Source: Coniella vitis
Taxonomy: Eukaryota; Ascomycota; Sordariomycetes; Diaporthales; Schizoparmaceae
Direction: 5' to 3'
NCBI GenBank assembly: GCA_011317545.1
Contig: WUJK01000001.1
Span: 124,001 to 188,000, forward strand
Length of the DNA stretch: 64,000 nt
A program made the position numbers and the translations under genes. Below, piece after piece: positions 1 to 11,962 of this stretch. Numbering within the stretch: the stretch's first letter is position 1; each line of letters begins with the position of its first letter. The notes under the pieces were generated by a model. The model was not told the origin of the DNA. It was given only the letters and a program-made list of their open reading frames with translations, and made no database searches.

Positions 1-1762
1 TCTTGGTCTCGCAGTCCTCGACAAACGCCCAGCTGCGCATGAAGTCCTCGTGCGACCAGACGCGGCTCAGCTTGCCCGTGATGGAACGGTAGACGGCCTC
101 CATGGTGACAAAGTCGGTGGGGAACATGATGTCAAAGTAGCCTTGGTGGACCTATATTAGACGTGTTAGTATTTTCTGGGACTCTAGCTTCGGTAGGTAT
201 GGACCGAAAGAAAAGAAAGAAAGAAAAATATAAATAACGGAAGATGCTTGGCTTGGTGGGCGGCATATATAAGACGAGAAGGGAGAATATCAGAGGAAAG
301 GACGTACCAATGGCGTACTGACAGGCACCGGCGTCCGCTGATACCTCGTCTGCACAATCGGCCCGTTCAACCCCGGGATCGCATCCGGCAAGGAGTGGAA
401 GTCACTCGTCACGAGCTGATGGTTTGGGAAGTACCGCTCTAGCACCTCAAAAAACGCCATGAGCCGCGTTGGGATATATTCTGCCTCCGACATGCCATTC
501 CCGCCATCCTGGCGGCGGAACGTGTCACGCACGCGGCGCAACCCGCGCGTCCAAGCCGGCTCATGCTTGGGAATCCCGAGGCCGGACCGGCTGTGGTAGG
601 GGAGGGGGTAGATGCCCTCTGTAGCGACGTGGCGAAGACGGAGAAAGCGCGCAATGGTTGGGTCTGAGACGCGGTCGTAGAACTCGTAAAAATCTCCCTC
701 GTCGTCAATCAGCACGGTGCCCTCAAGGGGCTCCTCGGTGGCGAGGTCGTACCGCAGGACATCGTGGGCAAAGTTGTCAAAGACCTCAAAGGCGAGGAAG
801 AAACAGGGAGACGGGACTGGGTCCCGCCAGTCAAAGATGGACTTGTTGATAATCTCGACTTTACCCGCATGGCCGCGCGACTCGGCGGTCGCGGCGAGCG
901 AGGTCTGTTGCACGTCGGCAAGGGCCGATGAGATTTCGATAATCTTGTAGCGTGTGCGCTCGTAGACTTCGGGCTCGCAGTCCCGAATGTAGTCGAGGAT
1001 GTTGAGCATGAGGGTACCGCGGCCGGCACCCATTTCGTAAATGATGAGGTCGTGGTAGGGGAAATTGGTGTGCTTGTAGTTTTCGCAGAGGTAGCGGGCA
1101 ACGGCTTCGCCGTAGTAAGGGCGGAAGAGCTCTGTGGGCGTATACCAGAGTTGGCGCGTGTCGGAAGGGGCAACAGCGTCGAGGCCATCTTCGAACTCGG
1201 TGTAGCGCTGTGAGAGGAGTGCGTGGAATTCAATCTCGTCGCGGATCGACGGGAAGTCAAAGGGCTCGCCCGGGGTAAAGATGACGACTTGCTTGGAAAA
1301 GTAGCCATAGTGCGGGTTGTATAGACTGTCTGTCGGTTTGAGGTGGACGTCAGTGACTGAGAACCTGTGCCCAGAAGCTATCCAATACAAGGACTGACCC
1401 TCGATAAAGTCTCGCAGCAACATCTTGACGCGCCTCGGCCTCTGGGTGTACTGCCTCAAATCCCGGGCCGTGACGGTGGGATAGCTCCTGGCCTCGGCGG
1501 ATCTGTCCTTTGGCAGCAGATGATCTCTCTGCAGCCAGCCACGCTCCTTTTCCGACTGCGAGAGGGCGGCCCCTCTGCCACGGGTGTTGTCGGCGCTGCC
1601 CCTTGAGAGCGACGACGGCGACGAGGATAGCTGTCTGAGCTGGCGGCGGTGCAGAGCCGGAGTCAGCGTGGACGAAGCCGCGAGGCTGCGGCGCGCATGG
1701 CACGCGGGATGGCGATGGCGAAACAGCTGTCGAAACAGCTGGGTGACTATGGGCGAGTCCAT
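1..1762 (-). CDS. MidA/NDUFAF7-like mitochondrial protein methyltransferase (3' end outside window)
   Basis: SAM-dependent methyltransferase of the DUF185/MidA family, whose animal member NDUFAF7 methylates a complex I subunit during assembly. Exon 1 runs 1762-308, the intron 307-152 (GTACGT...AG) and exon 2 151 to beyond base 1, so the C-terminus is missing. The start at 1762 gives an Arg-rich, Ser-rich N-terminus with few acids, as expected for mitochondrial import; an in-frame ATG at 1846 would add 28 less convincing residues. A Rossmann-type glycine motif EMGAGRGT lies near residue 243. After the intron the frame resumes with HQGYFDIMFPTDFV, which fits the family's C-terminal half and confirms the joint. 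It is divergent from the cysteine synthase gene across about 570 bp. Yeast YKL162C is, from memory, in the same family. The activity is inferred from family membership. Confidence 0.85.
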
Positions 1763-2328
1763 GGTGTCGGTTGCCCCAGTTGCTGGCCGTGCTAACTTGG
1801 GCGAGTGGTTGGAATTGGTGAAGTTGGTGACAAGTGCGCGAGGCACAAAAGATGGTGGGGGTCCAGAGGTGAAGCTACAGTATGAATGGTACGTACCAGT
1901 AGACAGTAGGCGGTGGGAGCTGTCACAGTGAGTATTCCTGCTTTGATACTATGTACTTACGGCGCGTACTGTGTACATAGCGCAGCCAGCCATGAACTTT
2001 GGGATAGGATTTCGCCTGTCGCAGCCAGGTGCAGCCTTGCGGCGTCAAATTCTCACGCGCATGACATCAATGCGACCAGACAGTCTCAATATTTTGCAAA
2101 AAGAAAACGCTGCATCCCATCAACCCATTCGATCCTTTGGCTGACTGTCACCTCAACCAATTACATTAGAAAATCCCACATGTCTCATGGCGGCTTAAGG
2201 AAAATGAACTCGAGCATATAACAACTCGTAAAGCATCCTCCTCAATCAACTATCTGTTTGGCATGACAGCCTCACTCACTTGAAATCTCCAACATATATA
2301 TATATAGCCATTGAAGAGTACGACCACC
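1763..2328. promoter_or_regulatory. Shared divergent promoter region
   Basis: This 566-bp gap separates two divergent starts and must hold both promoters. A CCAAT box lies at 2157-2161 and an (AT)n run at 2293-2306, about 25 bp before the cysteine synthase ATG. The decamer TACTATGTAC, recurrent in this window's intergenic DNA, lies at 1947-1956 with a variant near 1968. No element is proven functional. Confidence 0.4.
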
Positions 2329-3753
2329 ATGAACGGCCTTTCCAATCACCTCAGTGACCACCCACGGCTCTACAGCACTGCCGCCCTCACCCTCACCTTC
2401 TTAGCCGGCATCCTCGTCACCCTCGGCTTCAAAGATCTCTACCCAGACCTTGAACGGCGCTACAAGTCCTCCTCTTCTCGGAAGGGCGCCCGCAACAACA
2501 ACAACAACAACAACAGCGTCCGCCGCGCATCGACAGCATCCATCTACCCCGACTTTCGCCGCGGTTCTCTCTTCTTTGGTCCCCCTTTACAACTCGAGGA
2601 CCACGAATCCGACAATGATCTTCTATCCTTCAACACATCCGGCAGCAATGGCCTTCCCACCATATCAGAAGGCATAGAGTCCACCATAGGCCACACCCCT
2701 CTGATTCGCCTCAAACACCTCTCCGCCCTGACCAGCCGCTCCATTCTCGCCAAGGCCGAATTTCTTAATGGCTGCGGCGGCACCCCCAAGGACCGCGTCG
2801 CCCTCTCCATGATTCTCTCCGCCGAGCAATCAGGCCGTCTTGTCCCACACCGCGGCGACACCATCTACGAGGGCACAGTAGGCAGCACAGGCATCTCCCT
2901 TGCCACTCTGGCCCGCGCACGGGGCTACCGCTGCCACATCTGCATGCCCTCCGACATGGCTCTGGAAAAGTCCGACTTGTTGGTCCAGCTCGGCGCAACG
3001 GTCGAACGAGTGACACCCGCGCCCATCACCAGCCCAGAGCACTTTGTCAATCTGGCAAGGCGCAGGGCGGCTGAGCACGCCGCAAAGTGGCGCGATGGGA
3101 GTGTTGGTTTCTTTGCAGATCAGTTTGAGAGCCCTGCAAACTGGCAGGCGCATCTGCATTCCACTGGTCCTGAGATTTATGCGCAGACCGGCGGGGACAT
3201 CGCTGCGTTTGTTGCTGGTGCAGGGACGGGCGGTACCATTTCGGGCGTCGCCACGTACTTGAAAGAAACTGCCAAGATGGGCGATCGTCTGCAAGTCGTC
3301 CTGGCTGATCCGCAGGGAAGCGGGCTGTTCAACAAGGTTAAATACGGCGTCATGTACTCACCGACAGAGAAGGAGGGCACGCGTCGCAGACAACAGGTCG
3401 ATACCATTATCGAAGGAATTGGAATCACGCGCATCACGGAAAACTTTGAGGCCGGCCGGGAGCTGATTGATGATGCGGTTAAGGTGACAGATGACCAGGC
3501 GTGCAAGATGGCGCGCTGGCTGGTCGAGAATGAGGGAATCTTTGTGGGGAGCAGCAGCGCGGTGAACCTTGTGGCAGCGGTGGTGACGGCTATGAAGTTA
3601 CCAGAGGGGAGCAATGTTGTGACCATCTTGTGCGATTCGGGGCAGAGACACCTGAGCAAGTTTTACAAGAGGATCGGCGAGATGGGACTCGAGAATCATG
3701 AGGACTCTCTCGACTTGTTTGCGTTATTGGGTATTGAAAAGACGCGTGGGTGA
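2329..3753 (+). CDS. Membrane-anchored mitochondrial cysteine synthase (Mcy1/CysB-like)
   Basis: PLP-dependent beta-family enzyme, 474 aa, single exon, resembling O-acetylserine sulfhydrylases. The PLP lysine is expected at K154 within GGTPKDR, and the phosphate-binding loop is EGTVGSTG (residues 181-188) where classical enzymes have TSGNTG. A glycine-rich GAGTGGTISG loop and a C-terminal SSSAVN segment are also present. The N-terminus has one hydrophobic segment (about residues 15-34) followed by a basic stretch, consistent with the outer-membrane anchoring of yeast Mcy1 (YGR012W). An (AAC)n microsatellite encodes a run of seven Asn near residue 56. The ATG at 2329 (context CCACC) is chosen because the frame upstream offers only a TTG. 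The Val/Ser substitutions in the loop leave the exact substrate open; yeast Mcy1 itself is not the main cysteine-making enzyme. Confidence 0.88.
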   Translation: MNGLSNHLSDHPRLYSTAALTLTFLAGILVTLGFKDLYPDLERRYKSSSSRKGARNNNNNNNSVRRASTASIYPDFRRGSLFFGPPLQLEDHESDNDLLSFNTSGSNGLPTISEGIESTIGHTPLIRLKHLSALTSRSILAKAEFLNGCGGTPKDRVALSMILSAEQSGRLVPHRGDTIYEGTVGSTGISLATLARARGYRCHICMPSDMALEKSDLLVQLGATVERVTPAPITSPEHFVNLARRRAAEHAAKWRDGSVGFFADQFESPANWQAHLHSTGPEIYAQTGGDIAAFVAGAGTGGTISGVATYLKETAKMGDRLQVVLADPQGSGLFNKVKYGVMYSPTEKEGTRRRQQVDTIIEGIGITRITENFEAGRELIDDAVKVTDDQACKMARWLVENEGIFVGSSSAVNLVAAVVTAMKLPEGSNVVTILCDSGQRHLSKFYKRIGEMGLENHEDSLDLFALLGIEKTRG

Positions 3754-4257
3754 GAAGAAGGACTGGCTGCGTACATGGACACATCTATTCACGTCTGTTA
3801 TACACAAAAGAAAGAGAGAAAGAAGAAAAAATCACCATGGAGAATCGGGACTCCTTGCTATTATAGTCACGTCTCCCAATGTCAATCCTCGACATTGGTG
3901 GGAAGAAGTAGGAATCTTCCACTAAAGGGTGCATGCCCTCGTAGGCTCTTTTCTCAGCACCCTTTCCACCGTAGAAGGGTGGAAGAAGAGAAGTAAAGGA
4001 GAAATAACGTCATGCGCTGCTCGCACGGTGGTACTGTAGAGAGAAACAAGAGTACGCACTGGCAAAGGCAAATAACTCCCCAGCTGGGTCTCCAGCAGCT
4101 ATTCCCAGGCCCCAACACCCTTCATTATCCTTTGCGCCACCAACACCCGGAAAATCACAAATGAAAGAGGAGGAAGGATGACGCTCAATGGCACCGCGCT
4201 TCGGTCGAATCCTGATAGCATACAAGCTGTTCTAGGAGCCATATGGATCGGGTATCA
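3754..4257. other. Convergent 3' intergenic region
   Basis: About 500 bp between the stops of the cysteine synthase (+) and TFIIS (-) genes. It contains A-rich tracts (3806-3833) compatible with 3' UTR and polyadenylation sequence. No gene is seen. Confidence 0.5.
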
Positions 4258-5424
4258 TCAAGAAAACTACAAGCATGCATTAGCATATCATTGCGCCACA
4301 AAATGAGGCTGTCCTGAACAATGAAAAAACATACCTTCCAGCGGTTGCCGCAGTTCAGGCACTCGCAAAACGTGGTCATGGGCTCGTCAGCGCTACGAGT
4401 CTGAGCCTGTGTGTAGCTGACCTTCTTTTGACCGCACTTGCCGCAAGTGAGGGCATCGCTGATACTCTTCTCGGGCTGAGCAACCTGCGCATTGTTCAAA
4501 TTCTCCTTCTCGAGGGCCTTGTCGCGCTCCTTGTGCTCCTGGCTCTTGAGCTCGTCCGAGGTCATTTTCACGAATTGGGCAGGCGTGATCTCGCCGGAAC
4601 GAACCTTGCGGCGGAGCTCTGTATTACTCTTGACCTTGAGGTTCTGGAAAAGCGAGCGCATCTTGGCACGGTATTCGGCGTTATCGCCGCCAAAGTGCTT
4701 GTGCGCGGCGGCCTCAACCTCAACAGCCTTGGCCAGCACGGTCTCAACAGAGTCCGAGTTTTGATAACAGATGCCGTTGTACATGACAATGATGCAGTTG
4801 TTGCGAACACTCGAGTCGGTAATTTCGGTTTTGGGGTGGTCGATTTTGTGGTTGCGCTTTTCGAGATCACCCGTGTAGGGCTTGTTGGACAAGGGGGTGG
4901 GAGGAGGGACGGGCGAGGCGGTGTTGGACGGGGTGCTGGTGCGGGTGGGAGCGGTCGCGCCGCTCTTGTGCTTCTTGCTCTGAACGGCCTGCTTCCACTT
5001 GTCGACAACCTTCTTGGCGGCTGCGCGAATCTCTTCGGCCACGGTGGGATCGTGTCGCAACTTTCCAATGTGCTGACCGGCCTTGGTAGCCTGTAGGTAA
5101 AAGGTCAGCACGGATTGCGCAGACACATACGGGGCTTTGTACAAGGTGTGATGTCCAAAAATAAGCGATGCGACATTCGATATGGGATAAAATTGCGGTA
5201 CAGCAAAGTCGCCGTGGAGCGTAAAAGATTTTCAGGAGATTGGAAAAGGCAAAATAATGGAAAAGCATATGTCAGAGCCCAGTACGCACACGAAGGACAT
5301 CCTCGCTGGGAGAGTCGGCCTTCTCCAGAGCCTTGAGAAGGGCGACAATGGTAGAAGGAGGCTCCTTTTTCTGCAGAGACATCTTCAGAGTGTCAATCTG
5401 CTCCTTGAGCTTCTTTTGATCCAT
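4258..5424 (-). CDS. DST1: Transcription elongation factor TFIIS
   Basis: TFIIS reaches into backtracked RNA polymerase II and stimulates transcript cleavage. Three exons: 5424-5290, 5090-4335 and 4266-4258, giving 299 aa, the usual length. The N-terminal LW domain (about 1-75) is interrupted by intron 1 between DVLR and ATKAG. A Ser/Pro/Thr linker follows, then the central polymerase-binding domain (about 130-240). The C-terminal zinc ribbon has Cys 261, 264, 289 and 292, with the catalytic acidic hairpin RSADEPMT (D280, E281). The last exon is only 9 nt and encodes Phe-Ser-stop, completing the conserved ending GNRWKFS. Intron 1 is 199 bp and intron 2 is 68 bp. The match to yeast Dst1 architecture is complete. 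Confidence 0.96.
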
Positions 5425-6943
5425 CTTGAGGGTGATGGGCAGTGATTGCAACGGGTGTTGTAGTCGAAGGGAAGAGGTTTTGTCGCAGAACTAGTGTACT
5501 GTGGACGGAAAAGAGAAAAGAGGCGGCGTCGGGTTGCGACCAACAGATCTGCAGTAATTATTGACGCAATCAAAGATGAGCCTCCCAGTTAAATCTATAA
5601 AGTTATCTGTGTAATAAGCACAAGTGTGGGTCACAGAGATAGCAAAGGAATGAAGGCGATCGACGCTGTTTGGATGGTGGCACAGGCGAAGGAGAGCCTG
5701 CAACAATGAATGCAGGAGGAGGCGATGGTTGTGGTGTCGTCGATGGTGGGAAAAGGCAGGTCAACATCAAGGTTGCAAAGCTGCAGCGAGGTTTGGCTTT
5801 GACGGCAGGCCGAATCAGAACTGCAGTGCGGCTCAAAAGAAGGAGCAGGGATATGCTGCAAGGTTGGCAGCTTGATGCAAAGGGTGGTCTGTGCGGTGTG
5901 CGGGGCAGGAAATGCACGCTTGCCGACAGCTTGCCGACAGCTTGCCGACGGCTTGCCAACCATTTGCCGATAACGCTGCCGATAATTTGTCCAGTGTTTT
6001 GGTTGGTTTTGGTTGAAAATGATATCAAATTGCTGGATGATACTGACTCCCTTTGATATACTCATATCTTTTGTACTGTAACCTGACAGATCTAGTCTTT
6101 GTAAGTCTCGGAATCACCAAGACGAAGATGCACTCGGCTATTGGTTCCTGAATGCAGAGCCTAGGATGTGCATTTGCCTTCATCAAAGTGAGCCACAAGT
6201 ACTATCATATTAATCGTATTGCTGGAGAAAGAAGAGGAATCACAAGGGATAGAGGTAAAGAGAAAATGTTTGAAAGGCATTCAGGGCTCTGATGCCAGTC
6301 TTCAGCCGTCTGATGTTTTCTGGATGCTGTAAATAGAAGTATAGATGGCTGGAATAAGTTGGTCTGCAGTAATATCGGTCATTTCATTTCACCAAGTATT
6401 TAGGTAGCAGCTGGCTTTTCATCAGAGGCCCCGATACAACTTGCATCACGAGCTTATATTGCATGTGCTAGTGCAGTGAATGCAAGGCTGACTTGCCAGC
6501 TGCTGGGCTGTGCAAGGGCGTGCAAGGGCAATACTATGTACAGTTGTGGTTCCTGAAATGGTGGTCCGGGTCTCAGATCGTCCAATCGGGCCCTGCCAAT
6601 GCAGCTTGACACGCAACTTGCCCCCAGAAAATAGGGGTTCTCTGCAGACTTTCCTCGCACCAGACCCACTGCCAAGCCGCAAGCCGAGCTGCTGCTAGTT
6701 GCTGGTTGCTACTGCAGTTGTTGCGCCGTATGGAAATCAGTCAACCACCTGCCTGTGGCATCTTCGCATCGATTCATCCTCTTCGTTTCGACTTGCTTAC
6801 AACCACACCACTCTGTCTGCTTCCACGCCATGGCAGATATATAAAGCCTTCTCCCATAATATCCATTCGACCAAGAAATTCCGCCTGCAGCGGTCCTCCA
6901 GCAATGACCTGACTAGCCCGCGTGCGCAGCGCCCGATCCCACC
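5425..6943. promoter_or_regulatory. Divergent intergenic region between TFIIS and GUP1
   Basis: About 1.5 kb holding both promoters. It includes an 11-bp tandem array near 5918-5985 and one exact TACTATGTAC at 6532-6541. A TATATAAA-like sequence (6837-6844) lies about 100 bp upstream of the GUP1 start. Short reading frames here show no recognisable domain and I call no gene. Confidence 0.4.
5918..5985. repeat. Degenerate 11-bp tandem repeat
   Basis: Five to six copies of a unit close to GCTTGCCGACA, the first three nearly identical and the later ones diverged (GCTTGCCAACC, ATTTGCCGATA). It lies about 500 bp upstream of the TFIIS start. Confidence 0.7.
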
Positions 6944-9186
6944 ATGAGCCCGCTGTCTTTCTTCCGGAGCATCTACACTCTGGATACACTCGACACCCGC
7001 TTCTCGACTCCCTCCTCAGCGTCCTACCGGACCGTCATAGAGTCTCGAACGGATTCTTCAGCCAAGGCCGAGCAGAAAGAGAGGATTGCTAGCAGAGCAA
7101 CCCCGTCAAAATGGAGAACGCCTGAATTCTTCCTATACTACCTGATCTTTGCCATCTGCGTGCCGTTGATGTGCTGGATTCCCTATACGGTGTCACGACG
7201 TATGCGATCTGCCCATCCCAGCGCGATGTAAAACATTTAAACACAAGACACTGACATGCTCGTGGTGCAGCCTCCGACCCAAGATATCGCAGCTACGAAC
7301 CGTGGCTGAGCCCAGGCTGGGTGCCAGGTCGCAAGATTGTAAGTCGCCCCACGCTCATCCCTCGACAACGGGATCACCTCACTGAACACTCCAAGCTGAT
7401 TTGCCATGTTCACAGGACAATAGTGATGCGCAATACTACAACTTTCGAAAGAATATTCCTTACATGGCGCTCCTCCTTATCTTCCACCCGCTCTGCCGAA
7501 AAGCCTGGAACAAGTTCTACCGACCGCTCCCCACAGCCAAGACGCCCTTTGACCAGGCCGAAGCCCGTCTCGAACAGCGTACTTCCTTCGACTACTACTT
7601 CGCTTTGATCTTCTTGGCTGCCCTCCACGGCTTCTCCATGTTCAAGGTCTTGACGATCCTGTACATCAACTACAGCATAGCCACGGGCCTACCGAGAAAT
7701 TATGTCCCGACCGTGACGTGGGTGTTTAACATTGGCGTGCTGTTCGCCAATGAGCTTGGCGATGGATATAGCTACAAGAATATGGCAGCATTGCTGTCGG
7801 GCACTTCACCATACCTGCTGAGGACGGAACCCGTCGAGGGTACGCTCGTGGCCTGGGGCGCTTGGATGGACAGCTGGGGCGGTATCATGTCGAGATGGGA
7901 GATACTCTTCAACCTGACCGTTCTCAGGCTGATTAGCTTCAATTTCGACTACTACTGGAGCCTAAATTACCGAAGTGCCAGCCCAATTGAGGTATGTTAC
8001 CCTTCATCCCAATGACCCTGCTGCAGTTACAGGTGCAACGCAGGCTGACAAGCATAAGAAGAAACAACTCGACCCTACTGCGCTCTCAGAGCGCGATCGC
8101 GTGACCATCCCCGCCCCGGCCCGCGATTTTACCTTTCGCAAATACCTGGCCTACGCGCTCTATGCACCTCTCTACCTAACCGGCCCCATTATCACTTTCA
8201 ACGACTACATCTCGCAATCTCGCTTCCGGTCTCTCAGCATCGAAACCCCGCGCACAATTCGCTACGCCGTGCGGTTTCTCCTGTGCCTGCTCTGCATGGA
8301 ACTTCTCCTCCATTTTATCTACGTCGGCGCCATCTCCAAATCCGGGCCCAACTGGTCTTCTTACACGCCCGCCCAGCTCAGCTTGCTCAGCTACCACAAC
8401 CTCATCATTATCTGGCTAAAACTGCTCATTCCTTGGCGCTTCTTTCGTCTGTGGTCGCTGACAGACGGCATCGATCCGCCCGAGAACATGGTTCGCTGTG
8501 TTAGCGATAACTTCTCTGTGCTACTCTTCTGGCGCTCCTGGCACCGTAGCTACAACAAGTGGCTCATCCGCTACCTCTGGATTCCCCTCGGCGGAGCCAA
8601 CTTCCGCACCGTAGCCGCATCGATCAAATCCGTTGCAAAGTACCTCGTCATTTTCACCTTTGTGGCGCTGTGGCACGATATTCAGCTTCGGTTGCTGCTC
8701 TGGGCATGGTTAATTGTCTTGTTCATCTTGCCAGAGGTAGTGGCGGGGATGGCGTTTCCCCGTGCCAAGTTTGAGGGCATGGAGACGAAGTATAGGATGC
8801 TTTGCTCGGTGGGCGCTGTGGCGAATATCTTGATGCTAATGATTGGGAATCTTGTGGGTTTTGCGTTTGGGTTGGATGGGTTGCACAGTATTGTGAGCGG
8901 GATATTCCATGATGTTTCGGGTAAGTTCTTGATTTCTTTTTCTTGGGTTATGCTTCAGCCCGATCCATCATTCTCTTCTCTTTTTTTGGTTATCTCTGGG
9001 GAGAATGATTCAGTACTCTCCACCCTCCCCCCCCAGATAAAGCCATTGAGTGTTATTCTGTTTACTAACTCCTCTTTAGGTGCCATGTTCTTTGTGACAG
9101 CTTGTTCAGCTTTATTTGTCGGCGTCCAAGTCATGTTCGAAGTCCGCGAATCGGAACTTCGCAAGGGCATCTCCATGAAATGTTGA
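6944..9186 (+). CDS. GUP1: MBOAT-family acyltransferase GUP1 (GPI-anchor lipid remodelling)
   Basis: Multi-pass ER membrane O-acyltransferase of 627 aa. In yeast, Gup1 adds a very long acyl chain to lyso-GPI anchors and was first found through glycerol uptake. Exons: 6944-7199, 7271-7338, 7416-7991, 8044-8920 and 9080-9186; all joints keep frame. The signature segment WRSWHRSYNKW carries H467, and the putative catalytic MBOAT His is H511 in LWHDIQ. Other family landmarks are the N-terminal DNSDAQY and the KKKQLDPTALSERDRV loop after exon 3. The start ATG at 6944 has context CCACC. Intron 3 is only 52 bp. Intron 4 (8921-9079) is 159 bp, divisible by three and stop-free, so its retention would insert 53 residues. 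Gup2 is a close paralogue family, but a single filamentous-fungal gene of this type is normally called GUP1. Confidence 0.93.
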
Positions 9187-9646
9187 AATGCCTCGTTGTT
9201 CTGTCTTAATTATTTTTTATCATTACATACATACAGATGTGTTCGATCCAAATATCATAGACTTGCCATCTCTTCTGTCAAGGTATCATGATAACCTTTT
9301 TTTCCTCCTTGGTGGCCAAACCTCTAAGAAAGTCCTGTTCGCCAATACTATGCTATGCTATTTCTGTGTCATCAATTACACATACAATAAATATTATACA
9401 CAACCTTCCTGAGCAAATGCTCACGTGTGCGAGGGGTATATCCATCCTGAACAATCTGTTCTGGGAGCCCCGTGGCAAAGCAGAAAAATCAAAACCAGTA
9501 ATCAAGCCCGCGATTAGAAAAGGGGGGGGGGGGGTTGGCAAGATAGGCCAATGAACAGATGGGCAAACAAATATCAGGACTATTCTACCCTTCAAAAACT
9601 CAGCTTGTTCATGCCAGGTTGATCAAGGAACCACCTAAATCAATCA
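9187..9646. other. Convergent 3' intergenic region
   Basis: About 460 bp between two stop codons. It contains a run of G residues around 9521-9534 and AT-rich sequence typical of 3' UTRs. No gene is seen. Confidence 0.5.
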
Positions 9647-10813
9647 TCATAAATGATGAGGATTCGTTCCGCTCAACGGACTCACTGTTCTCTCACTCTT
9701 GCCCGTCACCGTCGCCATCTCCAAATCCTCGTCCTCATCTAGTCTCTGTGCGCCGCTCACCCCGCCGTTTCCCCGGCTCCCCAGCGCCACGCCCGCGAAC
9801 CGCCCATCCATACCGGCCTTGCGCTCCGTCAGCCACAGCCTCAGGTGAATGACGCCCTTGACAATGGCAAACAGCACCACAGCCGCAATTGCAATGCAAA
9901 TGATGTAGATCGCAACCTTGGCACTCCCCTGCGTTTGGATATCGAGAAAAGAGTAAGGGTAAAAGCCCTTGGTGTAGTACGTGACGTAGGCAAGCGACAG
10001 GTACAGGGCCAGGACAAAGACGAGCCACCATGCGTGGATCCACAGCGGTGCGGGCGTGCGTGGGACGATGATTTCAAAGAGCGCAAAGAAGCTGTTGAGG
10101 GCGTGTTGCGAGGTGTTGCTGAAAGCCTCGAACTCCAGCGTGTACCAGGTGCCTGGAAAGATGACGCCCCAATAGACTGCTGTGACGATGAAAGGGTACA
10201 CGGTAATGGTCGTGTAGTAAAAGGCGTGGAGGGCTTGGAGGGGGCGCGGGAAACGGTCAATGAGCGGGGTGCCGGTGCGCGCATAGGTGAAGGTGTGGAG
10301 GGCCGCGGTGAGGTTGTAAAAGGCGAGGCCGTAGTATGTCAGGACGGTAAAGTAGGAGAATTCATCAGCTGCGACAGCGCATCCGCCGTAGGTGACTGGG
10401 TGGGTGCAGTAGTAGCCGATTTGGATGAGGTTGACGAGAAGTCCATAGAGACCCTGTTGTCGATGTTTTGTTAGCCGAGAAACGTGTGTTCCAGGGGGGT
10501 TCTTCTCTTGGCGTTTGAAAAACGTGGCCATGATACAATCTCGTTTGCCTATCATTTTGAGCGTTGAGACAAGGCGGGGCAGCAGTGATCACCAAGCCAT
10601 CTCGAGCGATACTTGTTCAAGAACAAAACGCAAAAGTAAAGGCAGAGCGGGAGAAGCACGTGGCAGAGAGGAAAATCAAAACAAACGTACAAAAGTGGCG
10701 CGGATCGCACCCAAAACGTAAGGCGGCAGAAGCCAAGAGGTCTCAAAGCGATGCGAGGGATCCCAGAGATCGGACCCGAACTTGAGGGGATTCTCTAGCC
10801 TGAGATGCACCAT
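9647..10813 (-). CDS. FAR-17a/AIG1-like multi-pass membrane protein
   Basis: Two exons, 10813-10691 and 10453-9647, give 309 aa. The intron (237 bp, GTACGT...CAACAG) is placed because exon 1 supplies a coherent soluble head (LRLENPLKFGSDLWDPSHRF) leading into a hydrophobic helix that continues with GLYGLLVNLIQIG after the splice. About six transmembrane segments follow, with SYFTVLTYYGLAFY, a conserved-looking SNTSQHALNS segment and KGFYPYSFLD, then a charged tail of about 60 residues. The layout and the His in the fourth helix region resemble FAR-17a/AIG1-type proteins; animal AIG1 uses a Thr/His pair to hydrolyse branched fatty-acid esters. I am sure of a conserved membrane protein but only moderately sure of the family, and hydrolase activity is not shown. 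Confidence 0.7.
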
Positions 10814-10903
10814 GGTTGCAGACTGTCGGGCGTAGTTGTCGTTTGTTCGCCGCTATGACCTTTTCGAGTTCCCTGTGGTTCTCGTTTTTTATGTTTTTTT
10901 TCC

Positions 10904-10944
10904 TCTTCTTCTTCTTCTTCTTCTTCTTCTTCTTCTTCTTCTTC
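10904..10944. repeat. (TTC)n microsatellite
   Basis: About 13 TTC units, preceded by a T-rich run, just upstream of the FAR-17a-like gene, so it reads (GAA)n in that gene's direction. It may lie in the promoter or 5' leader. Confidence 0.85.
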
Positions 10945-11962
10945 CTCCTCCTTCTCTCTGCGTTATCAGGCGCGCTGGTCTACAATCGGGTGGGTGATGG
11001 CGGGCGGCGCCAGTGCTGGTGGCAGACGAGCGGATAGATAAGCAAAACAACAAGATGGACAGAATCCAAAGAGACCAAGTCGCGCAACGGTCGAAGTGGT
11101 GACTGGAGTTGAGTGTGCGCGACAGTGGTCGGCAGGTCGTGCAAGAAAAGATGCAAAGACTCGTCCGTCCATCGGCCGGCGGAGCAAGCCGCAAGGAGAA
11201 ACAACGGTCGGGGTCACGAGAGGAAGGAGGGGCCGAGGCAAGACAAGGTAATGTGCTATGAGAGCAGTACAAACCATGTATATACCTAGGTAGTACTGTA
11301 CATGCCTAGGCAGTAGGCAGCAGACAGTAGACAGTAGACAGTACTATGCGCACGGGACTGGCTGGCCGAGCAGAGTAACAGCAGTAGAGGAGCCCGAGCC
11401 AATTTCTTTTCTTCGCTTAATAAAAACTGGCAAAACGGCAGGCTATTGGTGTATTTGTCGTTGGTGTTGTCGATGTCGTCGTCGTCGACGACGATGAAAA
11501 AGGAAAAAACCCCACCGCCGCTGTCAGCCTGTCAACAGGGGCTGAGTCCAAGCCAAGAAACCAGATACATTCTCCTTCTTTCCCCTGACAGGTTCAAGTG
11601 GAAAAAGAGAGCGGGAGAGAGAGGGAAATTCGACTGCAAGGAAAGCCGGAAGCGGCACGATGCAGCACGTCGAGTCCAAGCAAGTCAATGCAGATGGGGT
11701 TCATCAATTGTGAAACCGAGACTCTGAGGGGGAAGGAGCGGGGGCTCACACTGGAGCGACGAAAAAGTGCCAACATAGGGGACAGCTAATCATGCCCCGG
11801 GTTGTGCCATCTTGTGGAGTGGATGACGGTTGGCCCTGAAGTCAAAGCACTCTGGCCGGCCACCGCTCGACTCTCCTTCAATCACCAACTGCTCACACCA
11901 ACAGCCGCCCTACACGACGAGCGAGTTGGTCGATATGCAGCGCCATGCTTTCCCTTTTTGAA

